Source of the DNA: Martelella sp. AD-3
Lineage (GTDB): Bacteria > Pseudomonadota > Alphaproteobacteria > Rhizobiales > Rhizobiaceae
Assembly: GCF_001578105.1 (NCBI RefSeq)
Contig: NZ_CP014275.1
Coordinates: 2,108,001-2,172,000, forward strand
DNA: 64,000 nt
Reading direction: 5' to 3'
In this document: one piece after another, positions 19,584-29,585 of the stretch
Layout of the letters: each line of letters opens with the position of its first letter
How positions within the stretch are numbered: position 1 is the first letter of the stretch
Made by a program: the position numbers and the translations under genes
The notes under the pieces: model-generated
Databases searched by the model: none
Told to the model about the DNA's origin: nothing
What the model saw: the letters and a program-made list of their open reading frames with translations, nothing else

Positions 19584-20668
19584 GACGCTTTCCCCTCGGA
19601 CGACTTGCCCGCGAAAATCACCCGCACCTTGTAGAGGATCAGCGTGTCGCAGGAGAGAACGAAAAACAGCAGCATGCCCTGGAATACGCGGGTGACCTTG
19701 TCGGAGACGCCGAGCGTGAACTGCACGCCCTCGCCGCCGATATAGGTCAGCGCTAGCACAAGACCCGAAACGATCGCGCCGAGCGGATTGAGGCGGCCGA
19801 GAAAGGCGACGATGATGGCTGTGAAACCGTAGCCGGGCGAAATCTGCGGCTGGAGATAGCCGAGCGCGCCGGAAATCTCGCTGATGCCGGCAAGCCCTGC
19901 CAGTCCGCCCGAGAGCAGGAAACAGAACCAGACCATCTTGCGCGACGAAAAGCCGGCGAACCGGCCTGCCCGCTGCGACTGGCCGATGACGTTGACCTCG
20001 AAGCCCTTCAGCGTGAAGCGCATCATGAACCAGACGACGAAGGCGGCGAGGATGGCCAGAGCGAAGCCGTAATGGGCACGTCCGGACGAGACCATTTCGG
20101 GCAGCATGGCGGCATCGACGAAGGCGCGCGTCTGCGGAAAGTTGAAGCCCTGCGGATTGCGCCACGCGCCGCGCACCAGCCAGTCGAGGAAAAGCTGGGC
20201 GACATAGACGAGCATCAGCGACGTCAGGATCTCGTTGGTGTTGAAGTAGTTCTTCAACAGCGCCGGAATGCCGGCATAGAGCGCGCCGCCGACGGCGCCC
20301 ATCACCAGCATGATCGGCAGCAGCAGCGGCGACGACCATTCGTAGAAATAGACCGGCACGATGGAGCCGACGATGGCGCCGACGGTGAACTGCCCCTCCG
20401 CGCCGATATTCCAGATGTTGGAACGGTAGCAGACCGTCAGACCGACCGCGATCATGATCAGCGGCGCCGCCTTGATCATCAGTTCGTGCAGCGACCAGAT
20501 GTCGGTGAGCGGTTCGATGAAGAAGCTGTAGAGCGCCTCCATCGGGTCCTTGCCCAAAAGCGCGAACATGATCGCGCCGAAGAACACCGTCAGGCCGAAC
20601 GCGATCAGCGGCGAGAGCAGCGAAAACAGCGGTGAACTGTCGGCGCGCCGTTCAAGTTCAATGCGCAT
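19580..20668 (-). CDS. ABC transporter permease, BPD_transp_2 type (first permease)
   Basis: A 362-residue membrane protein with about eight to ten hydrophobic segments. It contains YRSNIWNIGAEGQFTVGA, the N-terminal signature of the larger permease in BMP-type importers, and KGFEVNVIGQSQRAGRFAGF, the region expected to contact the ATPase. The start at 20668 (MRIELERRADSS) is 11 nt inside the end of the ATPase gene; a frame starting at 20704 would add residues not expected in the family. The 4-nt overlap with the next permease and the 11-nt overlap with the ATPase gene indicate one operon. Confidence 0.92.
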   Translation of the reverse strand: MRIELERRADSSPLFSLLSPLIAFGLTVFFGAIMFALLGKDPMEALYSFFIEPLTDIWSLHELMIKAAPLIMIAVGLTVCYRSNIWNIGAEGQFTVGAIVGSIVPVYFYEWSSPLLLPIMLVMGAVGGALYAGIPALLKNYFNTNEILTSLMLVYVAQLFLDWLVRGAWRNPQGFNFPQTRAFVDAAMLPEMVSSGRAHYGFALAILAAFVVWFMMRFTLKGFEVNVIGQSQRAGRFAGFSSRKMVWFCFLLSGGLAGLAGISEISGALGYLQPQISPGYGFTAIIVAFLGRLNPLGAIVSGLVLALTYIGGEGVQFTLGVSDKVTRVFQGMLLFFVLSCDTLILYKVRVIFAGKSSEGKAS

Positions 20669-22238
20669 CGGCGGTCTCCACGTCCTTGCCCGCATCCTCG
20701 CCATGGATGCCGCCCATCAACAGCCCGATCCGCTCTCGCGTCATCGTTTCGGCCGGATGGCTGTCCGAAAGCCGGCCCTCGGAGATGACCGCGATCCTTG
20801 TCGCGATCTCGAAAATCTCGTCAAGATCCTGCGAAATCACCAGAACGGCAGAGCCCGATTTGGCAAGGTCGACGAGCGACTGGCGGATATGGGCCGCAGC
20901 GCCGGCATCCACGCCCCAGGTCGGCTGGTTGACGATGATGACCTTGGGCTTGCGGTCGAGCTCGCGCCCGACGATGAACTTCTGCAGATTGCCGCCCGAA
21001 AGCGAGCCGGCCGCCGGGTTCTCGCCGCTCTTGCGCACATCCATGAAGCCGGCGATCTCGCCAGTGCGCGCGCGGGCGACGGCGCGGCGGATGACCCTCA
21101 GCGGACCGCCGGCCAGAAAGGTCTCCGATTCGGCCTGGTTGCGCGCCAGAATCAGGTTTTCGGAAAGCGTCATCCCGGTCACCGCGGCATGGCCGTGGCG
21201 CTCCTCGGGAACGAACCCCGCGCCGAGCTTGCGCCGGGCATTGATGCCCTTGGCGCCGACGGGCTGGCCGTCGATCTGGACGGAGATGTTGTCGTCAACC
21301 GGATATTCGCCGGAAAGCGCGTCGAACAGCTCCGACTGGCCATTGCCGGCCACCCCCGCAATGGCCAGGATCTCGCCGGCCTTCACCTCGAGATAGATAT
21401 CCTTGAGCGCGGTGGAAAACGGCGTGCGCGCCGGCGCGTTCAGCCCCTTCGCCTCGAGCAGAACCTTGCCGGCCTTGATCGCCTCCGGCCGGGTGATCTC
21501 GGACACTTCGCCGCCGACCATCATCCGCGCCAGCGACGATGCCGTCTCATTGCGCGGGTTGCAGTCGCCCGTCACCTTGCCGTGGCGCAGCACGGTCGCC
21601 TTGTCGCAGATGCGTTGCACCTCTTCCAGCCTGTGAGAGATATAGAGAACCGAGCGCCCTTCCGCCTTCAGCTTGGCAAGCGTCTCGAACAGCCGGTCGG
21701 CTTCCTGCGGGGTCAGAACCGATGTCGGCTCGTCGAGGATGATCAGGCTCGGGTTCTGCAACAGCGCCCGCACGATCTCAATGCGCTGGCGCTCGCCGAC
21801 CGAGAGATCGGCGACATGGGCGCGCGGGTCGAGCGGCAAGCCGTATTCGACCGAAAGCCTGCGTGACTCTTCCGCGATCTTCGCAAGGGAAATGCCCGGA
21901 TCGAGCGACAGCGCGATATTCTCGGCGACCGTCAGCGCCTCGAACAGCGAAAAATGCTGGAACACCATGCCGATGCCGATCCTGCGGGCGGCAGCCGGCG
22001 CCTCAATGCGCTGTGGCTTGCCCTCCCAGAGAATCTCGCCTTCGGACGGCTCCAGCACGCCGAACAGCATCTTGACCAGTGTGGATTTGCCGGCGCCGTT
22101 CTCGCCGAGCAAAGCGTGGATTTCGCCCTTGTCGATGGTGAGATCGATGCCGTCGCAGGCGGCGAAAGTGCCGAAATATTTCGTCAGACCCCGGACGGAC
22201 AGCAGCGGTCCGCCCGCCTGATTATCGTTTTGGTTCAA
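20658..22238 (-). CDS. ABC transporter ATP-binding protein, double ATPase (RbsA/NupA-like)
   Basis: A 526-residue protein with two fused ABC domains that powers the nucleoside-type importer. The first domain has an intact Walker A GENGAGKST at residues 45-53 and the signature DLSVGERQRIEI. The second has a degenerate Walker A (VAGNGQSEL, without the GKS/T lysine) and the signature SLSGGNLQKF. This asymmetry is usual in RbsA-like proteins, in which only one site is a standard ATPase. It is the first gene of the operon and overlaps the next gene by 11 nt. About 180 nt separate it from pcs upstream. Confidence 0.93.
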   Translation of the reverse strand: MNQNDNQAGGPLLSVRGLTKYFGTFAACDGIDLTIDKGEIHALLGENGAGKSTLVKMLFGVLEPSEGEILWEGKPQRIEAPAAARRIGIGMVFQHFSLFEALTVAENIALSLDPGISLAKIAEESRRLSVEYGLPLDPRAHVADLSVGERQRIEIVRALLQNPSLIILDEPTSVLTPQEADRLFETLAKLKAEGRSVLYISHRLEEVQRICDKATVLRHGKVTGDCNPRNETASSLARMMVGGEVSEITRPEAIKAGKVLLEAKGLNAPARTPFSTALKDIYLEVKAGEILAIAGVAGNGQSELFDALSGEYPVDDNISVQIDGQPVGAKGINARRKLGAGFVPEERHGHAAVTGMTLSENLILARNQAESETFLAGGPLRVIRRAVARARTGEIAGFMDVRKSGENPAAGSLSGGNLQKFIVGRELDRKPKVIIVNQPTWGVDAGAAAHIRQSLVDLAKSGSAVLVISQDLDEIFEIATRIAVISEGRLSDSHPAETMTRERIGLLMGGIHGEDAGKDVETADAH

Positions 22239-22420
22239 ACTGCCCTCCGGTCTTCACCCGAAAACGCATACCGGTCCTGCCGCACGCATCAAGCCCCAGA
22301 AATTGATTAAAAAATAGAACTTCCCCCGTACTGCGTACAAATGAAGCACGAACCCTCATTGAAACGCAATGACTTTTGCCGATTTCCCAACGACTTTATT
22401 CAACCGAGTGGCAGCCTCCG

Positions 22421-23170
22421 TCAAAACTCGGCCCGTGTCTCGGCCGCCCGCGAGCCGAGCTTCGGCAGAAACTGAAGCACCATCCCGATGAGATAAAGAT
22501 ACACGCCGCTTGCGACGAACAGCGCTTCGATCAACACCGGCGCATCGAAACGGGCAAGAAGCGCGATGAAGCCGGTGATGCACCAAACCGCAAAGACGCC
22601 GAGATTGAGCGGCCGCAACCGCTTGACCCGGACCGGATGCAGGAAGTTGACCGGTGCGAAGGTGAGCGCGACCGAGACCAGAACGATCGCCATGGCGAGC
22701 AGCGAGGACGGCTCGATCACGAAGAAGGAGAACACCACCATGTTCCAGACCACGGGGAAGCCGGAGAAGAAATTCTCGTCGGTCTTCATGCCGCTGTCTG
22801 CGTAATAGATCGCGCTGGAAACGACGATCAGCGCGGCCGCGACGAAGGACAGCGGCTCGCCGATCATATGCGACTGGTAGAGCGCAAAGGCCGGCAGCAG
22901 CACATAGGTGACATAGTCGATGATGTTGTCGAGCATGACGCCCGACCAGCTGGGCAGCACCTCGCTGACCTTGAGGCGGCGCGCGATCGGCCCGTCGATG
23001 CCGTCGACCAGAAGTGCCGCGCCGAGCCACCAGAACATGGCGACGAATCGCCCCTCCGCCGCGGCGACCACGCCAAGGAAAGCCAGAAACGAGCCCGATG
23101 CCGTCAGGATATGGACGGAAAACGCCCGGATCTCCGCGTAAGGAACTCTGCGCCGACTGAATAAACCCAT
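22421..23170 (-). CDS. pcs: Phosphatidylcholine synthase
   Basis: A 249-residue inner-membrane enzyme that condenses choline with CDP-diacylglycerol to give phosphatidylcholine, a membrane lipid made by rhizobia and relatives but by few other bacteria. The modified CDP-alcohol phosphotransferase motif DG-x2-AR-x12-G-x3-D-x3-D is complete: DG at 59-60, AR at 63-64, Gly77, Asp81 and Asp85. About seven or eight hydrophobic helices are visible. I start at the ATG at 23170 (MGLFSRRRVPYAE); a longer upstream frame begins in AT-rich intergenic DNA. It is divergent from the UbiH-like gene, 177 nt away. Confidence 0.94.
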   Translation of the reverse strand: MGLFSRRRVPYAEIRAFSVHILTASGSFLAFLGVVAAAEGRFVAMFWWLGAALLVDGIDGPIARRLKVSEVLPSWSGVMLDNIIDYVTYVLLPAFALYQSHMIGEPLSFVAAALIVVSSAIYYADSGMKTDENFFSGFPVVWNMVVFSFFVIEPSSLLAMAIVLVSVALTFAPVNFLHPVRVKRLRPLNLGVFAVWCITGFIALLARFDAPVLIEALFVASGVYLYLIGMVLQFLPKLGSRAAETRAEF

Positions 23171-23347
23171 TCGATTTCCGTCACGTTCCGGCCTGAAACG
23201 GCCCTGTGGCCTCAATACCCCCACAATGCACCAGAACCGGCCCGAGGTACAAAAAAAACATGTTTTTCCATAATTTTTCGCGGCAAAACCCGGCAAGCCG
23301 CATTATATCGGATGCAAACGTTTCCCGGTTGAGACGAGGTTTTTCAG

Positions 23348-24532
23348 ATGTCGGATTATGAGATTGCCGTTGTCGGCGGCGGACCTGCCGGAATGATTTC
23401 CGCACTCGCGCTTGCCCGTGCCGGACGAAAGGTCGCGCTTGTCGCGCCTGCGCCGAATGTCAGCGACCACCGCACCACGGCGCTGATGGATCACTCGATC
23501 GCGCTTCTGACCCGCCTTGGCCTCTGGCAGGCGATCAAGCCGGAGGCGGCGCCCCTGAAAACCATGCGCATCATCGACGGCACGGGCCGGCTTGTGCGTG
23601 CGCCAACGGTCGCCTTCCGTTCCGCCGAGATCGATCTTGAGGCTTTCGGCTACAATATTCCCAACAGGGTTCTCGTCGCCAGACTTGCGGATGCGGTGCG
23701 GGGCGAACCCAACATCGCCCATCTCGAAAGCAGCGCCGAGACGATCCTTGCCGGCAAGGACGCGGTTTCGCTGACGCTTGCCGACGGCGAAGCGATTTCA
23801 GCCGATCTCGTGGTCGGCTCTGACGGTCGGCGTTCGAAGGTGCGCGAAAGCGCCGGCATTTCCGTCAGGCAATGGTCCTACAAACAGTCCGCCGTCGTGC
23901 TCAATTTCGCTCATGCGCTTGCCCATGACGATATCTCGACGGAGTTTCACACCCGCGGCGGCCCCTTCACCCAGGTGCCGCTGCCGGACAGGCACCGCTC
24001 CAGCCTTGTCTGGGTGATGGACACCCCCGCTGCGGAGGCCATGGCCGCGCGGCCGGAAGAAGAGATCGCCGCCGCCATCGAGGAGCGCATGCAGTCGCTG
24101 CTCGGGAGCGTTTCGGTCGAGGGACCGGTGCAGAAATGGCCGCTCTCCTCGATGGTGGCGAACCGCTTCGGCAAGGGCCGGATGGTGCTTGTCGGCGAGG
24201 CCGCCCATGCCTTTCCGCCGATCGGCGCGCAGGGCCTCAATCTTTCGCTGCGTGATATCATGCGCCTTGCCCGAATGCTGGACGGCATCGACGGCTCGAA
24301 GATCTCGTCGCGGACCGGCGAGCGCTATGATTTCATGCGTCGCTCGGACGTCTGGAGCAGGACGGCGAGCGTCGATTTGCTGAACCGTTCGCTGCTCGCC
24401 GATTTCATTCCCGCCCAGCTTGCCCGTTCGGCCGGACTTTACATGCTGTCGGCCGTGCCGCCGCTGCGCCAGTTCGCCATGCGCGAAGGCGTGGAGCCGC
24501 TCAGGGGCGTCAAGGCGCTCTTTGCAGGTTAA
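23348..24532 (+). CDS. UbiH/UbiF-family FAD-dependent hydroxylase
   Basis: A 394-residue flavoprotein monooxygenase of the family that hydroxylates the ubiquinone ring. It has the dinucleotide-binding VVGGGPAGM (residues 8-16), the GSDGRRSKVR motif in the middle and GEAAHAFPPIGAQGLN, the second FAD-binding region. No other coq or ubi gene is next to it, so which ring position it modifies is open; other aromatic substrates are possible. The start codon is preceded by GAGG about 8 nt upstream. Its stop codon overlaps that of the convergent AEC gene by 4 nt. Confidence 0.87.
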   Translation: MSDYEIAVVGGGPAGMISALALARAGRKVALVAPAPNVSDHRTTALMDHSIALLTRLGLWQAIKPEAAPLKTMRIIDGTGRLVRAPTVAFRSAEIDLEAFGYNIPNRVLVARLADAVRGEPNIAHLESSAETILAGKDAVSLTLADGEAISADLVVGSDGRRSKVRESAGISVRQWSYKQSAVVLNFAHALAHDDISTEFHTRGGPFTQVPLPDRHRSSLVWVMDTPAAEAMAARPEEEIAAAIEERMQSLLGSVSVEGPVQKWPLSSMVANRFGKGRMVLVGEAAHAFPPIGAQGLNLSLRDIMRLARMLDGIDGSKISSRTGERYDFMRRSDVWSRTASVDLLNRSLLADFIPAQLARSAGLYMLSAVPPLRQFAMREGVEPLRGVKALFAG

Positions 24533-25479
24533 AGCGGGATCACGCTCCCGTCGATCAGCGCCAGGAGCACGGCAAGCGTGGCGGCCGAGCAGACGGTGGT
24601 GATCAGGATCGTCGCCGAGGCGCGCTCGTACCAGATGCCGTATTGCTGGGCGATGACGAAAACATTGGTGGCCGTGGGCAGCGCCGCCAGCAGCACCGCC
24701 GCCTCGACCCAGACCGGATCGAAGCCGCCATGGATCATCATGAAGGCATAGACCAGAAGCGGGTGAAGGACGAGCTTGGCGGGCACGATATAGCCGATCT
24801 CCGCCGGCACCCGTTTCACCGGCCTGAGAGCAAGCGTCACCCCCATGGCGAAGAGCGCGCAGGGCGCGGCGGCCTGCGCCAGATAGTCGACCAGTCTGTC
24901 GACGGCTTCCGGCACGGGGGCGCCTGTCGCCGCAACCGCAAAGCCGAGCGCGGTGGCAATGATGAAGGGATGCAGCAGCGCCTTTGCCAGCACCTGGCGG
25001 GCAAGCGCGCTCTTGCGCACGGTCCCGCCTTCAGCCACCGCCATCACCATCGGCGCCACGATGAAATGCAGGGCGTTTTCGAAACAGACGATCAACGCCA
25101 CCGGCACGGCCGCCGCCTCTCCCAAAGCCAGAAGTGCAAGCCCAGGTCCCATATAGCCGATATTGCCGTAGGAACCGGCAAAGGCCTGGATCGTGCTTTC
25201 GCGCACGCCGTTGCGTTTCCAGAAATAGCCGGCGGCAAAGAGCGCCAGAAACACGCAATAGGTCGCCATCAGGTCGACCGAAATGAAATCGAGCCGGGCG
25301 AGCTGATCGAACGGCGTGTTCGAAACGAGCTTGAAAAACAGCGCCGGCAGCGCCGCATAGACGATGAAGACATTGAGCCAGACGAGGCCCGCCTCGGGCT
25401 GCCGGATGATCCTGGCGGCGATGAAGCCGGCGGCGATCAGCCCGAAGAACGGAAAGAGAAGCTGGAAAATGCCTGACAT
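24529..25479 (-). CDS. AEC family transporter (auxin efflux carrier-like)
   Basis: A 316-residue integral membrane protein with about ten hydrophobic helices in two halves, the layout of the auxin efflux carrier (AEC) family. The half containing FVIAQQYGIWYERASATILITT is a typical AEC repeat. Bacterial members export or import small organic acids such as malate or malonate; the substrate here is unknown. It follows the CcdA-family gene by 27 nt in the same direction and may be on its transcript. Confidence 0.87.
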   Translation of the reverse strand: MSGIFQLLFPFFGLIAAGFIAARIIRQPEAGLVWLNVFIVYAALPALFFKLVSNTPFDQLARLDFISVDLMATYCVFLALFAAGYFWKRNGVRESTIQAFAGSYGNIGYMGPGLALLALGEAAAVPVALIVCFENALHFIVAPMVMAVAEGGTVRKSALARQVLAKALLHPFIIATALGFAVAATGAPVPEAVDRLVDYLAQAAAPCALFAMGVTLALRPVKRVPAEIGYIVPAKLVLHPLLVYAFMMIHGGFDPVWVEAAVLLAALPTATNVFVIAQQYGIWYERASATILITTVCSAATLAVLLALIDGSVIPL

Positions 25480-25506
25480 TGCGCGAAACCCCGGGTTTCG
25501 CAGGCC

Positions 25507-26241
25507 CTAGCCGATTTGCGAGAGAACGGGGAAGGTCTGCTGGAACCAGATCGCCATATCCGCAATGAAGCCGAAAAGAAAGGCGAGCCCGGTGAGAATC
25601 AGCAGCGCGCCCATGGTTTTTTCCACCGCGCCCAGATGTCTTCGGAAGCGCGAGAGGAAACGCATGAAGGCGCCCGAGAACAGCGCGGCGATCCAGAAGG
25701 GCACGGCAAGGCCAAGCGAATAGATGGCCAGCAGCACAGCGCCGTTGGCCACCGTCGCCTTTGTCGCCGCCACGGCGAGGATCGCGCCAAGAACGGGGCC
25801 GATGCACGGCGTCCAGCCAAAGGCGAAGGCAAGCCCCATCACATAGGCGCCGGAAACGCTTGCCGGCTTTCCGCCGCCGTGAAACCGCGCCTCGCGCGAC
25901 AGGAACGGGATTTTCAGCACGCCGAGGAAATTCAGCCCCATGATGATGATGATCACGCCGCCGACCTTGGCGAGGATATCCATATATTGCCGCAGCAACT
26001 GGCCGATCGACGATGCCCCTGCGCCGAGCGCCACGAAAACCGTCGCGAAGCCGAGGGTGAAGAACAGCGCCGGCAGGAGAACGCTGGCCGGCCGGACCTT
26101 CGTATCCCCCTTGAACTGGTCGATCGAGATCCCGGCCATGTAGCACAGATAGGGCGGCACCAGCGGCAGCACGCAGGGAGACAGAAAGGACAGCGCGCCG
26201 GCGAATAGCGCGGTCCACAGCGAGATATCACCAATCGACAC
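25507..26241 (-). CDS. ccdA: CcdA-family thiol-disulfide interchange / cytochrome c biogenesis membrane protein
   Basis: A 244-residue membrane protein of the DsbD/CcdA family, which carries electrons across the inner membrane to keep periplasmic thiols reduced for cytochrome c maturation and related tasks. The first helix region SFLSPCVLPLVPPYLCYMAG contains one active-site cysteine (FLSPC) and the matching cysteine occurs in the second half (AFGWTPCIGP). About six hydrophobic helices are present. No redox partner gene is adjacent. It probably forms a two-gene unit with the AEC carrier. Confidence 0.88.
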   Translation of the reverse strand: MSIGDISLWTALFAGALSFLSPCVLPLVPPYLCYMAGISIDQFKGDTKVRPASVLLPALFFTLGFATVFVALGAGASSIGQLLRQYMDILAKVGGVIIIIMGLNFLGVLKIPFLSREARFHGGGKPASVSGAYVMGLAFAFGWTPCIGPVLGAILAVAATKATVANGAVLLAIYSLGLAVPFWIAALFSGAFMRFLSRFRRHLGAVEKTMGALLILTGLAFLFGFIADMAIWFQQTFPVLSQIG

Positions 26242-26517
26242 CAGGTATTCTCCCGTTTGCCAGCCAGAGAAATTCTACGAGACAGCTTCAGAAGAATGTT
26301 CCAAGGCCTTGTTTTATTTTGCTGCCATGTTCCCGCCTCACCTCCGGTCCCTGACCTGCGCGGAAGCGGTCGCCAGGCGCCGGCGCGCATCGTTTAATCC
26401 GCAACACATGCGACGCGGGACCCGCCGGCTTCATAAACCAGAGCGCCGATCAATTCCAATCACCTTTCGGCAAAGTTTCCGTGACGCCGAATTGTCGTTA
26501 CAAGCCGAATTTCCGGG
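26242..26517. other. Gene-free region between ccdA and the tRNA-Lys promoter
   Basis: About 280 nt with no convincing coding frame, hairpin or repeat. It probably holds the ccdA promoter, which I could not pinpoint. Confidence 0.4.
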
Positions 26518-26546
26518 TTGACCTTCGCAAAGACCCTTTCTATGTT
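26518..26546 (+). promoter_or_regulatory. Sigma-70-type promoter of tRNA-Lys
   Basis: TTGACC (26518-26523) and TATGTT (26541-26546) are separated by 17 nt. The expected transcript start is about 37 nt before the tRNA 5' end, which suits a tRNA precursor leader. Confidence 0.7.
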
Positions 26547-26589
26547 CCGCCCACTTTCCGCTGGCCCTTTGCACAGGCGCCGGTCGAGG

Positions 26590-26665
26590 GAGCGCGTAGC
26601 TCAGCCGGTAGAGCAACTGACTTTTAATCAGTAGGTCCAGGGTTCGAACCCCTGCGCGCTCACCA
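26590..26665 (+). tRNA. tRNA-Lys (anticodon UUU)
   Basis: A complete 76-nt cloverleaf with encoded CCA. The acceptor stem GAGCGCG pairs with CGCGCTC, the D arm has TAGCTCAGCCGGTAGAGCA, the anticodon stem ACTGA/TCAGT holds the loop CTTTTAA (anticodon TTT), and the T arm is CAGGG-TTCGAAC-CCCTG. Its 3' half is the integration target of the island that begins here: the element restored the 3' part of the gene, and a displaced copy lies at 33725-33771. Confidence 0.98.
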
Positions 26666-26666
26666 A
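26620..26666 (+). repeat. attL: 47-bp direct repeat inside tRNA-Lys
   Basis: Runs from the anticodon stem-loop of tRNA-Lys through the CCA end plus one A. It is identical base for base to 33725-33771; identity stops on both sides of each copy. Confidence 0.95.
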
Positions 26667-26719
26667 CAAAATCAAGACGTTAGGCCTACACATCCTCTCA
26701 GAAATAGCCTAAAATACCC

Positions 26720-26739
26720 GGACACACAGTGGACACAGT
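26720..26739 (+). repeat. Arm-type GGACACA repeats inside attL
   Basis: GGACACAC at 26720-26727 and TGGACACAGT at 26730-26739 lie between attL and the integrase start. The same two words recur inside attR (33646-33666), which fits binding sites for the integrase N-terminal domain. Confidence 0.6.
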
Positions 26740-26751
26740 TTCGAGGGTGTC

Positions 26752-27138
26752 ATGGGCTCGCATTACATACTGGGTGACAAGGTCAGAATTTACCGCCGCG
26801 AGAACAGTTCGGTCTGGCAGGCGCAGGCACGGCTGGAGGGCAAAAAGTGGCGCGTCAGCACCAAAACCGACAGCCTGACGCAGGCCAAGGAGTTCGCTGA
26901 GGATTGGTATTTTGAGCTGCGCGGCAAAAGCCGGGTCGGTCAGCTGACCGCCGAACGTACCTTTGCCGATGCCGCAAAGCAGTTCCTGCTGGAATACGAG
27001 GCGATCACCAACGGCGAACGCAATCCGCGCTATGTGAAAGATCACGCCGCCCGACTCAGGAATCACCTCATCCCCTACTTTGGCGACAAGCCGCTGTCCC
27101 AGATCACGGCAGGCATGGTGCATGTTGATTTGCGCTGA
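26752..27138 (+). pseudogene. Truncated tyrosine integrase (N-terminal part only), cut by the IS21-family element
   Basis: The reading frame starts 86 nt after the tRNA-Lys end and encodes the arm-binding and SAM-like core-binding part of a phage-type integrase; VKDHAARLRNHLIPYFGDKPLSQIT is typical just before the catalytic domain. At 27123 the IS begins and the frame stops after a few IS-encoded codons (stop at 27136-27138). The catalytic residues (R, HxxR, Y) are absent and not found on the other side of the IS, where an unrelated integrase fragment lies in the opposite direction. The fragment has about 124 native residues out of an expected 350-400. Confidence 0.88.
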
Positions 27139-27154
27139 GAACTGACCCGGGATT
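27123..27154 (+). repeat. IS21-family left terminal inverted repeat
   Basis: 32 nt, exact reverse complement of 29586-29617; starts with TG. Confidence 0.93.
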
Positions 27155-27188
27155 TGCGCCGAGAATTGACCCGCCTTTATATAACGTT

Positions 27189-27989
27189 CTATTCGGTTGT
27201 CGTGGTCAAGTTCCTCCGTCTCTCCTTTGTTGTTTTGGTTTCATGAGCTGAGCTGTTCTTGAAGCGAAAGCTGTCGTTTCCGGTCTCGAGGATATGGCAG
27301 TGGTGGGTAAGGCGGTCGAGCAGCGCGGTGGTCATCTTGGCATCGCCGAACACGCTGGCCCATTCACTGAAGCTGAGGTTGGTGGTGATGATTACGCTGG
27401 TGTGCTCGTAGAGTTTGCTCAGCAAATGGAAGAGCAGTGCGCCACCTGAGGCACTAAACGGCAGATATCCCAGTTCATCCAGAATGACGAGATCGGAATG
27501 AGCCAGGCGATTGGCGATCTGACCCGGGCGGCCTTGGGCCTTCTCCTGTTCCAGCGCGTTGACCAGTTCGACTGTTGAGAAGAACCGAACCCGCTTGTGG
27601 TGATGCTCAATGGCCTGAACGCCGATCGCGGTGGCAATGTGCGTTTTACCTGTACCGGGACCGCCGACCAGAACGATATTGTTGGCGGCGTCGAGGAACT
27701 CGCAGCGATGGAGCTGGCGCACAAGCGCTTCGTTGACCTCACTGCTGGCAAAGTCGAAGCCGTTCAGATCACGGTAGGCTGGAAAGCGTGCGGTCTTGAG
27801 CTGATAGGCAGTCGAACGGACTTCCCTCTCGGCGGTTTCGGCCTTGAGGAGTTGTGACAGGACGGGGATTGCCGCTTCGAATGCCGGCGATCCTTGTTCG
27901 GTGAGCTCGCCGACGGCTTGGGCCATGCCATGCATCTTCAATTGACGCAGCATGATGACGATCGCGCCGCTTGCGGGGTTATGGCGCAT
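27189..27989 (-). CDS. istB: IS21-family helper ATPase IstB
   Basis: A 266-residue AAA+ ATPase that activates the IstA transposase and selects targets. Walker A is GGPGTGKTH near residues 109-117, Walker B is LVILDELGY, and the sensor-like [18 protein letters not shown] is characteristic of IstB. Its start overlaps the end of istA by 11 nt, so the two are translated together. The frame is intact, so the helper is probably functional. Confidence 0.95.
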   Translation of the reverse strand: MRHNPASGAIVIMLRQLKMHGMAQAVGELTEQGSPAFEAAIPVLSQLLKAETAEREVRSTAYQLKTARFPAYRDLNGFDFASSEVNEALVRQLHRCEFLDAANNIVLVGGPGTGKTHIATAIGVQAIEHHHKRVRFFSTVELVNALEQEKAQGRPGQIANRLAHSDLVILDELGYLPFSASGGALLFHLLSKLYEHTSVIITTNLSFSEWASVFGDAKMTTALLDRLTHHCHILETGNDSFRFKNSSAHETKTTKERRRNLTTTTE

Positions 27990-29514
27990 GGCGAGCCTCC
28001 GTCTTTCTCAGGGTGTCGTATCGTTCAACATTGGCCTTGGGCTCATTGGTGAGCGTCAGGGCTTGTGGTGCATCAATGGTGAGGGGCGTACAGGGTTTAC
28101 CGTCGACGAGGCGATGCAGCAGGTTCAGTACATGCGTCTTGGTCGGAACGCCTGACTTCAGCGCCAGGTCCACGGCCGAGAGCACCGCTTGTTCATCGTG
28201 CTGAAGGACCAGCGCCAGAATATCGACCATCTCACGATCACCACCCGGCCTCTTGAGCAGGTATTGCTGTAAGGATCGGAATGCACCGGGGAGTTCGGCG
28301 AATGGCGCGCCATTGCGCAGGGCACCTGGCTTGCGTTGCACCACCGCCAGATAATGCCGCCAGTCGTAAATCGTCTGTCCCGGCCGGTCATGGGATCGAT
28401 CGATGACGCGGCGATGCTCGCAAACGATCTGACCTTCTGCAGCGATCACAACACGTTCCGGGTAAACCCGCATGCTCACCGGCCGGTTGGCGAAGGATGC
28501 CGGGACGCTGTAGCGATTGCGTTCCAGATGCACGAGGCAGGTCGGTGTGACCCGTTTCGTATATTCGACAAACCCGTCGAATGGCCGGGAGAGAGGCATC
28601 AATACCTGAGCCTCCTCAGCCCAGATGTCGGCGATGGTGCCGCGCATCTGACCATGCGGGGTCTTGGTCCAGAACTCCTTGCAGCGAAGCTCAAGCCAAT
28701 CGTTCAGGGCTTCCAATGACGGGAAGCGGGGTATGGGTTGGAAGAATCGATGGCGTGCATCCTGCACATTCTTCTCGACCTGTCCCTTCTCCCAGCCGGA
28801 TGCAGGATTGCAGAACTCGGGCTCAAACACATAGTGGCTGGCCATCGCCAGGAAACGGACGTTGACGTCGCGATCCTTGCCACGGCCGACCTTGTCGATC
28901 GCCGTGCGCATATTGTCGTAGATCCCACGTCCTGGAATGCCGCCGAAGACGCGGAATGCATGATTGTGGGCGTCGAACAGCATCTCGTGCGTCTGCAGGA
29001 GGTAGGCCCGGACGATAAAGGCGCGGCTATAACTCAGCTTGGTATGCGCTACCTGCAGCTTGGTGCGCTCATTGTCGATGATGGCCCAATCTTCAGACCA
29101 GTCGAACTGGAAGGCTTCGCCCGGCTCAAATGCCAGAGGCACGAACGTTCCGCGCCCTGTCGTCTGGAATTCCCTTTGCCGGTCCGCCTTCCATTCCCGG
29201 GCAAAGGCTGCAACACGGCAATAGGAACCCTCATAGCCGAGGCTCATCAGGTCGGCATGGAGTTGCTTCAAGGTGCGCTTTTGCTTGCGGCCCTTCTTTG
29301 ACTCCGTCTTCAGCCAGGCCGACAGCCGATCCGCATACGGATCAAGCTTGCTCGGCCGCTCCGGGACTTTGAACTTCGGTTCAACGCCGTCAAGTCGCAG
29401 ATATTTCCGGACGGTATTCCGGGATAGGCCGGTCCTGCGACAAATCTCCCGGATCGATAAATGCTCTCGAAAATGCCAGCGCCGAATTACGCTCAATAAC
29501 GCCATGTCGATCAC
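27979..29514 (-). CDS. istA: IS21-family transposase IstA
   Basis: A 511-residue DDE transposase. The N-terminus is a helix-turn-helix ([20 protein letters not shown]), followed by an RNase H-like core with [12 protein letters not shown] (first Asp), IYDNMRTAI (second Asp) and [11 protein letters not shown] (catalytic Glu), then a C-terminal region rich in basic residues. The GTG at 29514 has GGGGG about 8 nt upstream; an ATG at 29505 is an alternative. It is intact and overlaps istB. Confidence 0.95.
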   Translation of the reverse strand: MIDMALLSVIRRWHFREHLSIREICRRTGLSRNTVRKYLRLDGVEPKFKVPERPSKLDPYADRLSAWLKTESKKGRKQKRTLKQLHADLMSLGYEGSYCRVAAFAREWKADRQREFQTTGRGTFVPLAFEPGEAFQFDWSEDWAIIDNERTKLQVAHTKLSYSRAFIVRAYLLQTHEMLFDAHNHAFRVFGGIPGRGIYDNMRTAIDKVGRGKDRDVNVRFLAMASHYVFEPEFCNPASGWEKGQVEKNVQDARHRFFQPIPRFPSLEALNDWLELRCKEFWTKTPHGQMRGTIADIWAEEAQVLMPLSRPFDGFVEYTKRVTPTCLVHLERNRYSVPASFANRPVSMRVYPERVVIAAEGQIVCEHRRVIDRSHDRPGQTIYDWRHYLAVVQRKPGALRNGAPFAELPGAFRSLQQYLLKRPGGDREMVDILALVLQHDEQAVLSAVDLALKSGVPTKTHVLNLLHRLVDGKPCTPLTIDAPQALTLTNEPKANVERYDTLRKTEARHAP

Positions 29515-29585
29515 TCCAGAACCCCCGCTTGAACCTCGCGAGGGGTGATTGAAACATGGGTCAAATCTCAGTGATAATTTCCCGC

